The notes under the pieces are model-generated. The model was not told the origin of the DNA, searched no databases, and saw nothing but the letters and a program-made list of their open reading frames with translations. From Pedobacter sp. MC2016-15 (GTDB taxonomy: Bacteria; Bacteroidota; Bacteroidia; Sphingobacteriales; Sphingobacteriaceae), in NCBI RefSeq assembly GCF_026239695.1, contig NZ_JAPIVS010000002.1, forward strand, positions 558,001 through 622,000: 64,000 bases of DNA, read 5' to 3'. A program made the position numbers and the translations under genes. Each line of letters begins with the position of its first letter. Position 1 is the first letter of the stretch. Positions 27,312 through 33,540 of the stretch are shown here, piece after piece.

Positions 27312-27557
27312 TCAACTATTCTGATTTTCTGTGATAAAGATCTGCATTACACTGGATATGATGCCTGCTCTCCTCAATTCTATCATTACGGGCACTGATA
27401 TATCCTCAGTAGTTACCAGACGTAAAACTTTATCTTCATCTTCGAGGTCGCATGTCCAGCTGATGATGCTGTCAAAGGTACTCAGTGTTAACTGCATTTG
27501 ATTTACCTGATAGATCGCAGTGATCATTGTAGAAAGGATGATTACAAACTGATTCAT
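27312..27557 (-). CDS. small HMA-like protein (possible), 81 aa
   Basis: The frame from Met46 of the longer minus-strand ORF gives 81 residues with the pattern VNQMQLTLSTFDSIISWTCDLEDEDKVLRLV...MIELRRAGIISSVM. This resembles the degenerate heavy-metal-associated (ferredoxin-like, beta-alpha-beta) small proteins frequent in Sphingobacteriaceae, which have the core DLEDxDKxLR and lack the CxxC. The upstream 45 codons have a non-protein-like composition and are left out. It stands alone at the left edge of the accessory island. Function and expression are unproven. Confidence 0.45.
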   Translation of the reverse strand: MNQFVIILSTMITAIYQVNQMQLTLSTFDSIISWTCDLEDEDKVLRLVTTEDISVPVMIELRRAGIISSVMQIFITENQNS

Positions 27558-27815
27558 ATAGCATAGAACAAAAAGGATGTTCAAGTATACAGTATATAAA
27601 TAGCAAGCTAAGGTACTAAAATAGTGAAGCTGATATTCTGACGTGTGAAACGTACGATATGGGGGATGAAGTGATTGTAGGGGTATTCTCAAATAAAATA
27701 AATAATTTCTTTATTGTTTAATTAAATCTTTAGGATTACATTTGTAATGTTAAAATAAAGCATATATGAGTATTTGTTAAACAATATATTAATTTTATAG
27801 CATCTCAAAAAAATT
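27558..27815. other. AT-rich intergenic stretch
   Basis: About 260 bases between the small HMA-like ORF and the structured block. They are very AT-rich by eye, with no credible coding frame. Promoters for the small minus-strand ORF and for a plus-strand transcript through the structured block would be expected here, but no clean TTG/TAnnTTTG pair is visible. Confidence 0.4.
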
Positions 27816-28181
27816 GAGGTGTTCTACTAAGAACCTCGTCCATTGCAAATGTGAAACTTTACTAAGCACGAGATAAGTAGAGCCCCGGGGTGCCTATATT
27901 TGCAAATATAGGTCCGGCGCAGCTTATTGTAGTGCTTAGAATAGTTTTACTATTCCCCGCTTTCACCGGGTATGCATTGGGCTACAAGAACTGCTGCCGG
28001 ACCTGTTTTATTTAAGGCCTTCTTTCATTTCTTGTACAATGGTTCTATTGACAACTTAAATCAATAGCATCAAAATGAAACACAAGAAATCAACCGCCGC
28101 CAACAGTCACCACCTTTCTTCCCACACGTATCAGATCACGGCCAAGCCGCCGGATTGATCCAGATCTTCTTTGCCTTTTTT
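27816..28181 (+). ncRNA. candidate structured RNA upstream of the XRE-like pair
   Basis: A noncoding block dense in complementary segments. They are: hairpin GAGgtGTTC/GAACCTC (27816-27837); CTAAGCAC (27862-27869) with GTGCTTAG (27932-27939); a perfect 20-base palindrome at 27893-27912; GGTCCGGC-GCAG (27911-27922) with CTGC-t-GCCGGACC (27991-28003); small hairpins 27940-27954 and 27956-27970; ATTTCTTGT (28027-28035) with ACAAGAAAT (28082-28090), enclosing CTATTGA/TCAATAG (28045-28067). It ends near a run of seven T (28175-28181). The 27862/27932 and 27911/27991 pairings interleave, as in a pseudoknot. Strand is inferred from the downstream genes. It could be a trans-acting RNA, a leader, or a mobile-element end. 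Confidence 0.5.
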
Positions 28182-28264
28182 TGAATTCTGCTAACGATGA
28201 AACTACTCGTTGTGGCTACGCTTTGCCCAAAATTGTCCAATTATCAATCATAAACTAAAATCAA

Positions 28265-28885
28265 ATGACAACCATTCATGAAATCCCGGCTTATCAATTA
28301 GATACTACTTACCGCATCATGCTCAAGAGAATTGGTAAGGGTTATACTGCTGCGCAACTAACATTCCTTCTTGGTGCCCCGGAAGGCTACATTCAGGAAA
28401 TTGAAGCGCTGGAAAGACCTTTTTATACCCCGCATGATTTGGCAAGGATTGCTATTGCATTGGAAGAGTGCAATCCGGATTCTTTATGTTCATCCATCAG
28501 CAATGAAGCTCTGCTTAAGATTGCCGTCACTAACGAGTATTCTGAGGGTAGCTTCGTTCACGCTTACTATCGTGTAAATGAGGAAGTTTATCAGGAAGAG
28601 CTTTTTAGGTTGTATGAAGAAGAATTTTCCGAGTTCGATGAGATGATGAAAACGGAAGAAACCTTCAATATTTTAAACGATATCATAGATGTACTCACCC
28701 GAACTGGTTATTTCTTTGAGTCAAAATTGCCATATGAAATCTTCAAGACCATCAATAACATGACGCCCGAGCCCTTAAGTTCTTATTTTATCCAATCTGC
28801 TTTAGACAGATATCTCGCAGAGAGTAATGATAAATTAAGGTTGGTAGGGTCATCTCAAGAACCATATTGTTATGAACAATGTTAG
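28265..28885 (+). CDS. XRE-like helix-turn-helix protein, first gene of an overlapping pair
   Basis: A 206-residue protein. Residues 15-70 read as a Cro/C1-type HTH (LKRIGKGYTAAQLTFLLGAPEGYIQEIEAL...TPHDLARIAIALE). The remaining 135 residues are acidic and helical (EEVYQEELFRLYEEEFSEFDEMM) with no domain I recognise. The second gene starts 14 bases before its stop, so the two are translationally coupled. Its leader is the structured block at 27816-28181, about 80 bases upstream. A regulator that binds that element or controls the partner protein is a reasonable guess. Nothing here shows a catalytic site. Confidence 0.7.
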   Translation: MTTIHEIPAYQLDTTYRIMLKRIGKGYTAAQLTFLLGAPEGYIQEIEALERPFYTPHDLARIAIALEECNPDSLCSSISNEALLKIAVTNEYSEGSFVHAYYRVNEEVYQEELFRLYEEEFSEFDEMMKTEETFNILNDIIDVLTRTGYFFESKLPYEIFKTINNMTPEPLSSYFIQSALDRYLAESNDKLRLVGSSQEPYCYEQC

Positions 28886-29657
28886 AAAACCTATCCGTAT
28901 CCCTCAGGATTTGAGGGATACGGTTACCGCATTGCACATCAATACTACTGAAATGATGCAATGTTATATCAATAGCTTTCGCTTTTATCCTTATTTCAGC
29001 ACGAGAAGCGAACAGGAAAAATCATGTCTCCTGTCCAGGATCAGACATGGCTTAACGGAGTTTCAGCGTAGCGGAAATATCTATGTTGATCCGGTACTTG
29101 CAGAAATTAATCACCGGTATGGTAAACTACTGATCAAACTCAGTAAGGATCGCCGGCTGGCACCAAAAGCACATGATGACCAGAGCAGGCTGTTGATCGA
29201 AGACTGGGAGAAGGAAGTGCGACCACTGATCAATTATCCTGAAGAGATACTATTGGAGGGTGGAGGCAAACTTCGGCTAAGTTTTGACTTCATGCTCATC
29301 AACATTCATTTTGGGCGCAAGATCAGAAGATATATGCAAATACACATGCAGCGCATTTCAATGTGTTATGTATATGCACATGCATATCCCGGGAACCCGT
29401 ATAATAATGAAATGGTGATGAAGTTTTTTGAATGCCTATGGGGTGATAAGCTAGATGTTTTTGTGCCAAGAACGGACGCTCAAACAGCAGTGATCGAAAA
29501 ATATGGGAAGAAATTTGAGGAGCTTTTCAAAGATTTGAAACCGGTAAAGAATTATAAAAAACGCTTAAAGGTTTTTAGACCTTTGATCAAAGAATGGGCT
29601 GGGAAAATGGAAGAGATAAAGATTAAAGCTCAGGAAGCAGGATGCCGCAATCAGTGA
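28872..29657 (+). CDS. unknown basic helical protein, second gene of the pair
   Basis: A 261-residue soluble protein I do not recognise. It is rich in Lys/Arg and aromatic residues, predicted mostly helical, without signal peptide or membrane segment. Noticeable segments are RFYPYFSTRSEQEKSCLLSRI (about 37-57), LRLSFDFMLINIHFGRKIRRYMQIHMQRISMCYVYAH (about 137-173), and a very basic C-terminus (KNYKKRLKVFRPLIKEW). Basic charge and coupling to an HTH gene would fit nucleic-acid binding, but this is inference only. The frame is well supported by length and by the 14-base overlap with the upstream gene. Confidence 0.65.
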   Translation: MNNVRKPIRIPQDLRDTVTALHINTTEMMQCYINSFRFYPYFSTRSEQEKSCLLSRIRHGLTEFQRSGNIYVDPVLAEINHRYGKLLIKLSKDRRLAPKAHDDQSRLLIEDWEKEVRPLINYPEEILLEGGGKLRLSFDFMLINIHFGRKIRRYMQIHMQRISMCYVYAHAYPGNPYNNEMVMKFFECLWGDKLDVFVPRTDAQTAVIEKYGKKFEELFKDLKPVKNYKKRLKVFRPLIKEWAGKMEEIKIKAQEAGCRNQ

Positions 29658-29868
29658 CGTGGCTTCAAAATATCTTTACCATTCTTTTTGGGACTTTTGA
29701 TCCTAAAGCTAGCACATCACTATGTGTATACTTGTAATATTTACACAATATATTAGGTAATATATTTGTTTACATTGAAAACAACAGTACATTAGTGATG
29801 TTACATAACTGTAATATAGATAGAGTAATAAAACGTGTGTATGTCCTTGTGGCATATTTTTTTACAGC

Positions 29869-29901
29869 TTGTAAGTTGTTGAAAAAAAAACACTATTTTT
29901 G
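29869..29901 (+). promoter_or_regulatory. promoter of the acidic protein-HEPN pair
   Basis: TTG at 29869-29871, 22 bases, then TATTTTTG at 29894-29901 fits the Bacteroidota -33/-7 pattern. It lies 22 bases before the ATG at 29924, and an AGAGGAAT sequence just before the ATG could serve as ribosome-binding site. Confidence 0.6.
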
Positions 29902-29923
29902 CGCTCCCTTAATTAAGAGGAAT

Positions 29924-30391
29924 ATGTCAACCATCACTACTTCAACTAACTTCTCTGAAAAATGGAAAGTCGAGACTTCCCAGCAGAAGCTTTTTACTGG
30001 CGATCAGGTTATAGATGCATATCTTACAGGAAAACGAGAAGGTCTTCAAATTGCTCAGAAAGTTTTTCTTGATCAGCTTAAAAACAATTTAGATAAATCT
30101 GGTGAGAAGGTTACCGATCTTTTGCATCATCTAAATGCCAGGGATATCCATAATAATGAAGCATTTTTGAAAATAAATTCTTGGAATTATCTCACAATAT
30201 TAATTTCTGTTAAAGAAGAGGATTTTTTCAAAGAATCATTTTTGCCAGTTTATGATTTTGTGGAAGAACTTGAAGAAGATCTTAATACAGATACCTGTAC
30301 TGTAAATTTTTCATTCGTTGATTACCAGGAAGAAATTAATGATTATGTACTCCATTGTGATGGATTTGTACTTAAGCTTAATACTGACTAG
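29924..30391 (+). CDS. acidic protein of unknown family, partner of the HEPN-like gene
   Basis: A 155-residue protein from Met44 of the longest frame; this start follows a promoter and a purine-rich site, while the upstream codons overlap the promoter. The N-terminal half is amphipathic helical (DQVIDAYLTGKREGLQIAQKVFLDQLKNNL). The C-terminal half alternates strands and helices (NYLTILISVKEEDF...VYDFVEELEEDL...CTVNFSFVDY..HCDGFVLKL), a layout reminiscent of a nucleotidyltransferase or other alpha/beta antitoxin fold, but no GS..D motif of MNT antitoxins is present. It lies eight bases ahead of the HEPN-like gene. The role of antitoxin is inferred from context only. Confidence 0.6.
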   Translation: MSTITTSTNFSEKWKVETSQQKLFTGDQVIDAYLTGKREGLQIAQKVFLDQLKNNLDKSGEKVTDLLHHLNARDIHNNEAFLKINSWNYLTILISVKEEDFFKESFLPVYDFVEELEEDLNTDTCTVNFSFVDYQEEINDYVLHCDGFVLKLNTD

Positions 30392-30399
30392 CTGGAAGA

Positions 30400-30789
30400 A
30401 TGAGATTTGAACACGGAGAGCATAACGAGGAATTATGTGATCATCTATTAGGATTAGAGAAACGTTTTAATGATTGGGTAGTTACAACAGCATTCTACGC
30501 TTGTATTCATTTTGTAGAGTCTAAACTATTCCCTCTTACAAACGGAGATAAGGATTTTGAATCCTTTAATGCATATTGTGATTTTCAGCATAATGAGAAC
30601 AATAGCAAGCTAAGTAAACATGCCTTGAAGGCTCAATTGGTTAAAATTTATTTACCTGCAATCAATACTCAGTACAGGATGTTGAAAGATGCATGTATGA
30701 ACTCACGGTATACAGATTATCAGGTTTCTGATAATAAAGCACAATCCTGTAGGGATACAATGAAGGTCATAAAACGCAACTGTCAATAA
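30400..30789 (+). CDS. HEPN-like domain protein
   Basis: A 129-residue all-helical protein. The segment DWVVTTAFYACIHFVESKLFP (about 26-46) matches the aromatic first core helix of HEPN-type proteins (xDWAxxxxFYxxxH), and SKHALKAQLV followed by AINTQYRMLKDACMNSRYTDY (about 82-110) matches the later helices of the same group (SKH..R..LV, RY..Y). HEPN proteins are often RNases or AMPylation targets in toxin-antitoxin and defence systems. The canonical R-x4-6-H is not seen in the middle of the protein; the only such spacing is R2...H8 at the extreme N-terminus. It is cotranscribed with the acidic 155-residue gene. Confidence 0.6.
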   Translation: MRFEHGEHNEELCDHLLGLEKRFNDWVVTTAFYACIHFVESKLFPLTNGDKDFESFNAYCDFQHNENNSKLSKHALKAQLVKIYLPAINTQYRMLKDACMNSRYTDYQVSDNKAQSCRDTMKVIKRNCQ

Positions 30790-30852
30790 GACTGTTTATT
30801 TAATAGCGTATTATCTGGCCAAATTTCAACTGTAATTACGCAAGCTTCGGCA

Positions 30853-30896
30853 GTTAGCGCAGAATTTGATAGACAAATTCAACTGCTGTTACTAAC
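30853..30896. repeat. imperfect stem-loop in intergenic region
   Basis: GAATTTG (30862-30868) and CAAATTC (30874-30880) form the inner stem, and GTTAG (30853-30857) with CTAAC (30892-30896) the outer stem. It has no T-run, so it is unlikely to be an ordinary terminator for the HEPN-like gene 60 bases upstream. Confidence 0.5.
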
Positions 30897-30923
30897 GAGC
30901 TATGTCCGGTGATCGCTCTACCA

Positions 30924-31025
30924 AAGTCCGCGTATACTCCGCCTGTGGTCCATATTGTCAGCGCGTTTTTTACTACCTAAGGACGCGCTCTGAATGTGCA
31001 GGACAGGCGTAGTATAGGCGGACTT
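30924..31025. repeat. 102-bp inverted-repeat element
   Basis: The 23-base arms 30924-30946 and 31003-31025 are inverted copies with two mismatches. Inside, AGCGCGT (30960-30966) and ACGCGCT (30983-30989) form a second stem around a T-rich loop. There is no open frame and no terminator T-run. It looks like a small inverted-repeat element or a structured site for a DNA-binding protein. Confidence 0.75.
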
Positions 31026-31084
31026 CCTGAAACGAAAAGCAAAACCAACACTGCCATAAATGATTTTTTTGATGCTGCTAAATA

Positions 31085-31130
31085 TGGACATATCTGGTCA
31101 ATTGTGGACAGGCATGGCCATTAGTGGACA
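31085..31130. repeat. three TGGACA repeats with exact 20-bp period
   Basis: TGGACA occurs at 31085-31090, 31105-31110 and 31125-31130; the latter two are preceded by G or TG, giving (A/G)TGGACA. Tandem copies of a short motif about two helical turns apart are typical of transposase-binding ends of IS21-family elements or of iterons. No transposase gene is present, so this would be a remnant end. Confidence 0.55.
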
Positions 31131-31164
31131 TGAGAGATGCACCTAGGCTCAAAACAGAATAACC

Positions 31165-31230
31165 ATGAAATCATTTGATCCTGGAGAGGATCATAAGCCA
31201 GAAGAGGAAGATAGACGGAATTGCTGATTT
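31165..31230 (+). other. short 20-codon frame, possible gene remnant
   Basis: An ATG at about 31165 opens a frame of 20 codons ending in TGA (M-K-S-F-D-P-G-E-D-H-K-P, then acidic/basic residues). It contains a small hairpin (TGATCC...GGATCA). The N-terminus looks protein-like, but it stops at once. It may be the truncated start of a lost gene next to the repeat remnants. Confidence 0.3.
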
Positions 31231-31302
31231 GTGATAGGAGTAATGAGGATCGGGGGTGACTGATGGTCATTCCCGGTTTTTTAATCAAAATAGCAATAGT
31301 AT

Positions 31303-31860
31303 TTAATAAATTTTTTGATCGTTCTCAGCATTTAATGTAATGTACGAAAGCATATCATCGCTAGTACCAGCTGCTTTTGCAATATTTAAATATGACATTT
31401 CAATATCTACATTTTCGCATGCTTCTATCCATGCATGGTCATGCGATTTTGTAACCAATTGTTCGAAGTTTAGTCCTTCGTTTTCAGTCAGTGATTTATT
31501 AAGAACGTTGATTTCAGACTCTGCAAGTTCGTCAACATCTGCATCTTTTGTAGGAGTGACAATTGGTACCCCTGCCTCTCTGCGGATCGAAAAGGAATGA
31601 GACACTTCCATGGCCTCCTGAAGAGGGTGAGATCCTTTCTCTGCTGCTTTAAAAATATCATACAGAAATGAAGGTACAGGACCAAAATTCATAGCTTGAT
31701 AAGCATCACCCGTAATTGGTCTGCCGTACGTTTTCAAGTGAGCCTGATCCGCAAAATAAAGGATTTTGAAAGTTTTGTGGCAGTCAGCTTCGCCGAGGTG
31801 GTTAAGCACATACAGCGCAGCATTCAAAGTCTTAATTTTATTAACATTAAATCCTTGCAT
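31303..31860 (-). CDS. Panacea-domain (SocA-like) antitoxin candidate
   Basis: A 185-residue protein with the Panacea/DUF4065 pattern: NKIKTLNAALYVLNHLGEADCHKTFKILYFADQAHLKTYGRPITGDAYQAMNFGPVPSFLYDIF (about 5-70). The Y-G-R-P-I-T-G-D-x-Y and G-P-V-P-S blocks are diagnostic. The C-terminal 100 residues are helical and acidic. Panacea proteins act as antitoxins (PanA) for many different toxins or as proteolytic adaptors (SocA). The usual adjacent toxin is not obvious: no gene lies downstream on this strand, and the nearest gene is the divergent hipB, 165 bases away across an operator-rich region. Confidence 0.85.
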   Translation of the reverse strand: MQGFNVNKIKTLNAALYVLNHLGEADCHKTFKILYFADQAHLKTYGRPITGDAYQAMNFGPVPSFLYDIFKAAEKGSHPLQEAMEVSHSFSIRREAGVPIVTPTKDADVDELAESEINVLNKSLTENEGLNFEQLVTKSHDHAWIEACENVDIEMSYLNIAKAAGTSDDMLSYITLNAENDQKIY

Positions 31861-31924
31861 GTTACAAAGTTAAATAAGCAAAGCGAAAGATACTAATTTC
31901 TTTAGTTGATGACTTTTGACAATT

Positions 31925-32021
31925 GATACCCTATCGGGTATCTTTTAAGAGCATTGAAATATATTATACCCGATAAGGTACAATATTTATAAAATTCATT
32001 ATATTTATACCCTAAGGGGTA
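31925..32021 (+). promoter_or_regulatory. three hip-type operators in the panacea-hipB intergenic region
   Basis: Three inverted repeats of the form TACC-N6-GGTA lie at 31927-31940 (extended to GATACCC...GGGTATC, 31925-31942), 31967-31980 and 32008-32021. Their starts are 40 and 41 bases apart, about four helical turns, so bound dimers would lie on the same face. The last one ends four bases before the hipB ATG. E. coli HipB operators are TATCC-N8-GGATA, which are similar. These are very likely autoregulatory HipB sites that may also affect the divergent Panacea gene. Confidence 0.8.
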
Positions 32022-32025
32022 CAAT

Positions 32026-32226
32026 ATGGAGCTATTATCATTATTTATCAAAGAAAAAAGGAAGAGCCTAAAGCTTTCACAGGAGGAATTGGCCTTTAAA
32101 GCAGGCGTAGGTATTCGTTTCATCAGGGAACTTGAAAGAGGAAAACCTACGCTTCGCCTTGATAAAGTTAATGAAGTCTTAAGGCTGTTTGGTAAACAAG
32201 TTGGTGTCATAGATAAAATTGGATAA
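32026..32226 (+). CDS. hipB: HipB-like XRE antitoxin/repressor
   Basis: A 66-residue protein that is almost all HTH: LSLFIKEKRKSLKLSQEELAFKAGVGIRFIRELERGKPTLRLDKVNEVLRLFG. The SQEELA..AGV...FIRELERGK helix-turn-helix is canonical for HipB. It begins four bases after the third operator and is followed two bases later by the HipS-like gene. Its job is to repress the operon and take part in the toxin complex. In tripartite systems the toxin is instead neutralised mainly by the small HipS. Confidence 0.9.
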   Translation: MELLSLFIKEKRKSLKLSQEELAFKAGVGIRFIRELERGKPTLRLDKVNEVLRLFGKQVGVIDKIG

Positions 32227-32228
32227 AC

Positions 32229-32564
32229 ATGGCACAAAAAGCGAAGATTTTATATCGTGATGTGCTGGCCGGCTGGCTGGAACAGTATGATGATGGTTAT
32301 CGGTTTATATATGAACAGGCTTATCTCGAGAGCAGCAATCCAAAGCCTATCAGCCTCACTTTACCACTCTCTCCCTATCCTTATACCAGTAGAATCCTCT
32401 TCGCGTTTTTCGATGGACTTATACCCGAAGGATGGTTGCTAAACATCGCCAGAGAGCACTGGCACTTTAAGGGTGCAGACAGATTTGAGCTCTTATTAAC
32501 ATTGTGCAGAGATACTATTGGGGCAGTAACTGTCTATCCGGTTGAGGAGGATAAAAATGAGTAA
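32229..32564 (+). CDS. hipS: HipS-like antitoxin (separate HipA N-subdomain 1)
   Basis: A 111-residue protein equivalent to the N-terminal subdomain of HipA: DVLAGWLEQYDDGYRFIYEQAYL...PISLTLPLSPYPYTS..LFAFFDGLIPEGWLLNIA (about 10-80), then RFELLLTLCRDTIGAVTVYP. Split systems of this kind (HipBST) use this small protein as the antitoxin of the kinase. It overlaps the kinase gene by eight bases. Confidence 0.88.
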   Translation: MAQKAKILYRDVLAGWLEQYDDGYRFIYEQAYLESSNPKPISLTLPLSPYPYTSRILFAFFDGLIPEGWLLNIAREHWHFKGADRFELLLTLCRDTIGAVTVYPVEEDKNE

Positions 32565-33486
32565 TTGCTACTTTTGCTATCAACCTGTAGATACCGACAG
32601 ATCGTATCATCCAAAATGCTGTAAGCGTTTTTTTGGAAGTGAGAATTTACCAGTGCTGGAGCTCAATAAAGATCTGCTGCTTAAACTGGCGAATACAACT
32701 GTTCATCAGCGAATATCCCTTACAGGTGTTCAGCCCAAGCTATCAGTATCTTTGAGTAAGGGAGAAAGAGGCGCCAGATTGACAATTGTTGGATTATGGG
32801 GTGATTATATTTTGAAACCTCAGCATACAGCTATTGATCATATGCCCGAGGTTGAGGACCTCACAATGCACCTGGCAAAGTTATTCAGGATTGACACTTG
32901 TGCTCATACATTGCTCCCGGCATCAAACGGAGATCTGGTCTATCTGGCCAGGCGGTTTGACAGATTAAAAAAAGTAAAAATACATATGGAAGATTTCTGT
33001 CAGCTGGCAGAATTTCAGACAGAACAGAAATACAACAGTACCTATGAACGTTGCGGTAAGTTAATACAGAAATATTGCCACAGTGTAGGGCTGGATCTGT
33101 TAAACTACTTCGAAATCCTGGTATTCTCCTTCCTAAGCGGAAACAACGATATGCATATGAAAAACTTTTCTGTGCTCCATTTAGAAAATGAAATCAAACT
33201 TGCACCTGCTTACGACCTCACCAACGGGCAGCTGATCAATCCAAAAGACAAGGAGGATATGGCATTACAGTTGAATGGCAGAAAAAAAAGAATCTCACGT
33301 CATGATTTTGAGCAATTAGCCACTGTACTAGGAATATCACCAGTTGTTTGCAACCGAGTGCTGAAGAAATTTACAACCGAGCCCACAAAAGTTTCTGAAC
33401 TTATTGATCAGTCCTTTCTAAACGACGATTACAAAGCAGGGTATAAAAAAATCTGGACCAGTAAGCTGGAGATCCTAAGAGGTTAA
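32557..33486 (+). CDS. hipT: HipT-like serine/threonine kinase toxin with N-terminal Cys cluster
   Basis: A 309-residue HipA-fold kinase (HipA_C). HipA/HipT toxins phosphorylate aminoacyl-tRNA synthetases (GltX or TrpS in studied cases) and stop translation. Motifs: RISLTGVQPKLSVSL (Gly-rich/phosphorylatable Ser region, about 50-64), ILKP, PEVEDLTMHLA, catalytic GNNDMHMKNFS (about 196-206), and metal-binding APAYDLTNG (about 220-228). Residues 4-22 carry C-x2-C-x13-C-C, a probable zinc ribbon usual in Bacteroidota HipA C-terminal proteins. The start is taken at 32557 (MSNCYFCY) because Met1 of the longer frame lies deep inside hipS. Confidence 0.9.
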   Translation: MSNCYFCYQPVDTDRSYHPKCCKRFFGSENLPVLELNKDLLLKLANTTVHQRISLTGVQPKLSVSLSKGERGARLTIVGLWGDYILKPQHTAIDHMPEVEDLTMHLAKLFRIDTCAHTLLPASNGDLVYLARRFDRLKKVKIHMEDFCQLAEFQTEQKYNSTYERCGKLIQKYCHSVGLDLLNYFEILVFSFLSGNNDMHMKNFSVLHLENEIKLAPAYDLTNGQLINPKDKEDMALQLNGRKKRISRHDFEQLATVLGISPVVCNRVLKKFTTEPTKVSELIDQSFLNDDYKAGYKKIWTSKLEILRG

Positions 33487-33492
33487 AAACGC

Positions 33493-33518
33493 AAAAAGCC
33501 GGCATCATGTGCCGGCTT
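33493..33518 (-). terminator. terminator between hipT and the transglycosylase gene
   Basis: AAGCCGGCA (33496-33504) and TGCCGGCTT (33510-33518) form a strong stem. On the minus strand it is followed by five T, so it ends the transglycosylase transcript. On the plus strand there is no T-run, but it may still stop hip transcription. Confidence 0.75.
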
Positions 33519-33540
33519 CCCCAATTGCATGTCAATATAA

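Noticed and set aside
27198..27398. 66-codon plus-strand frame in the gap after the GT87 gene
   Set aside because: It overlaps the better-supported minus-strand HMA-like frame, its product has no domain pattern, and no promoter or ribosome site is seen.
27816..28181. Retron or tmRNA/RNase P/SRP RNA for the structured block
   Set aside because: No reverse transcriptase is encoded nearby, and none of the hallmark sequences of tmRNA, RNase P RNA or SRP RNA could be found in it.
30853..30896. Integron attC-like reading of the GTTAG...CTAAC stem-loop
   Set aside because: The order of the core sites is opposite to attC (which runs RYYYAAC to GTTRRRY), there is no integron integrase nearby, and the length does not fit.
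30924..31130. CRISPR array
   Set aside because: The repeats here are one inverted pair and a hexamer with 20-base period; there are no direct repeats of 23-40 bases with unique spacers and no cas genes.
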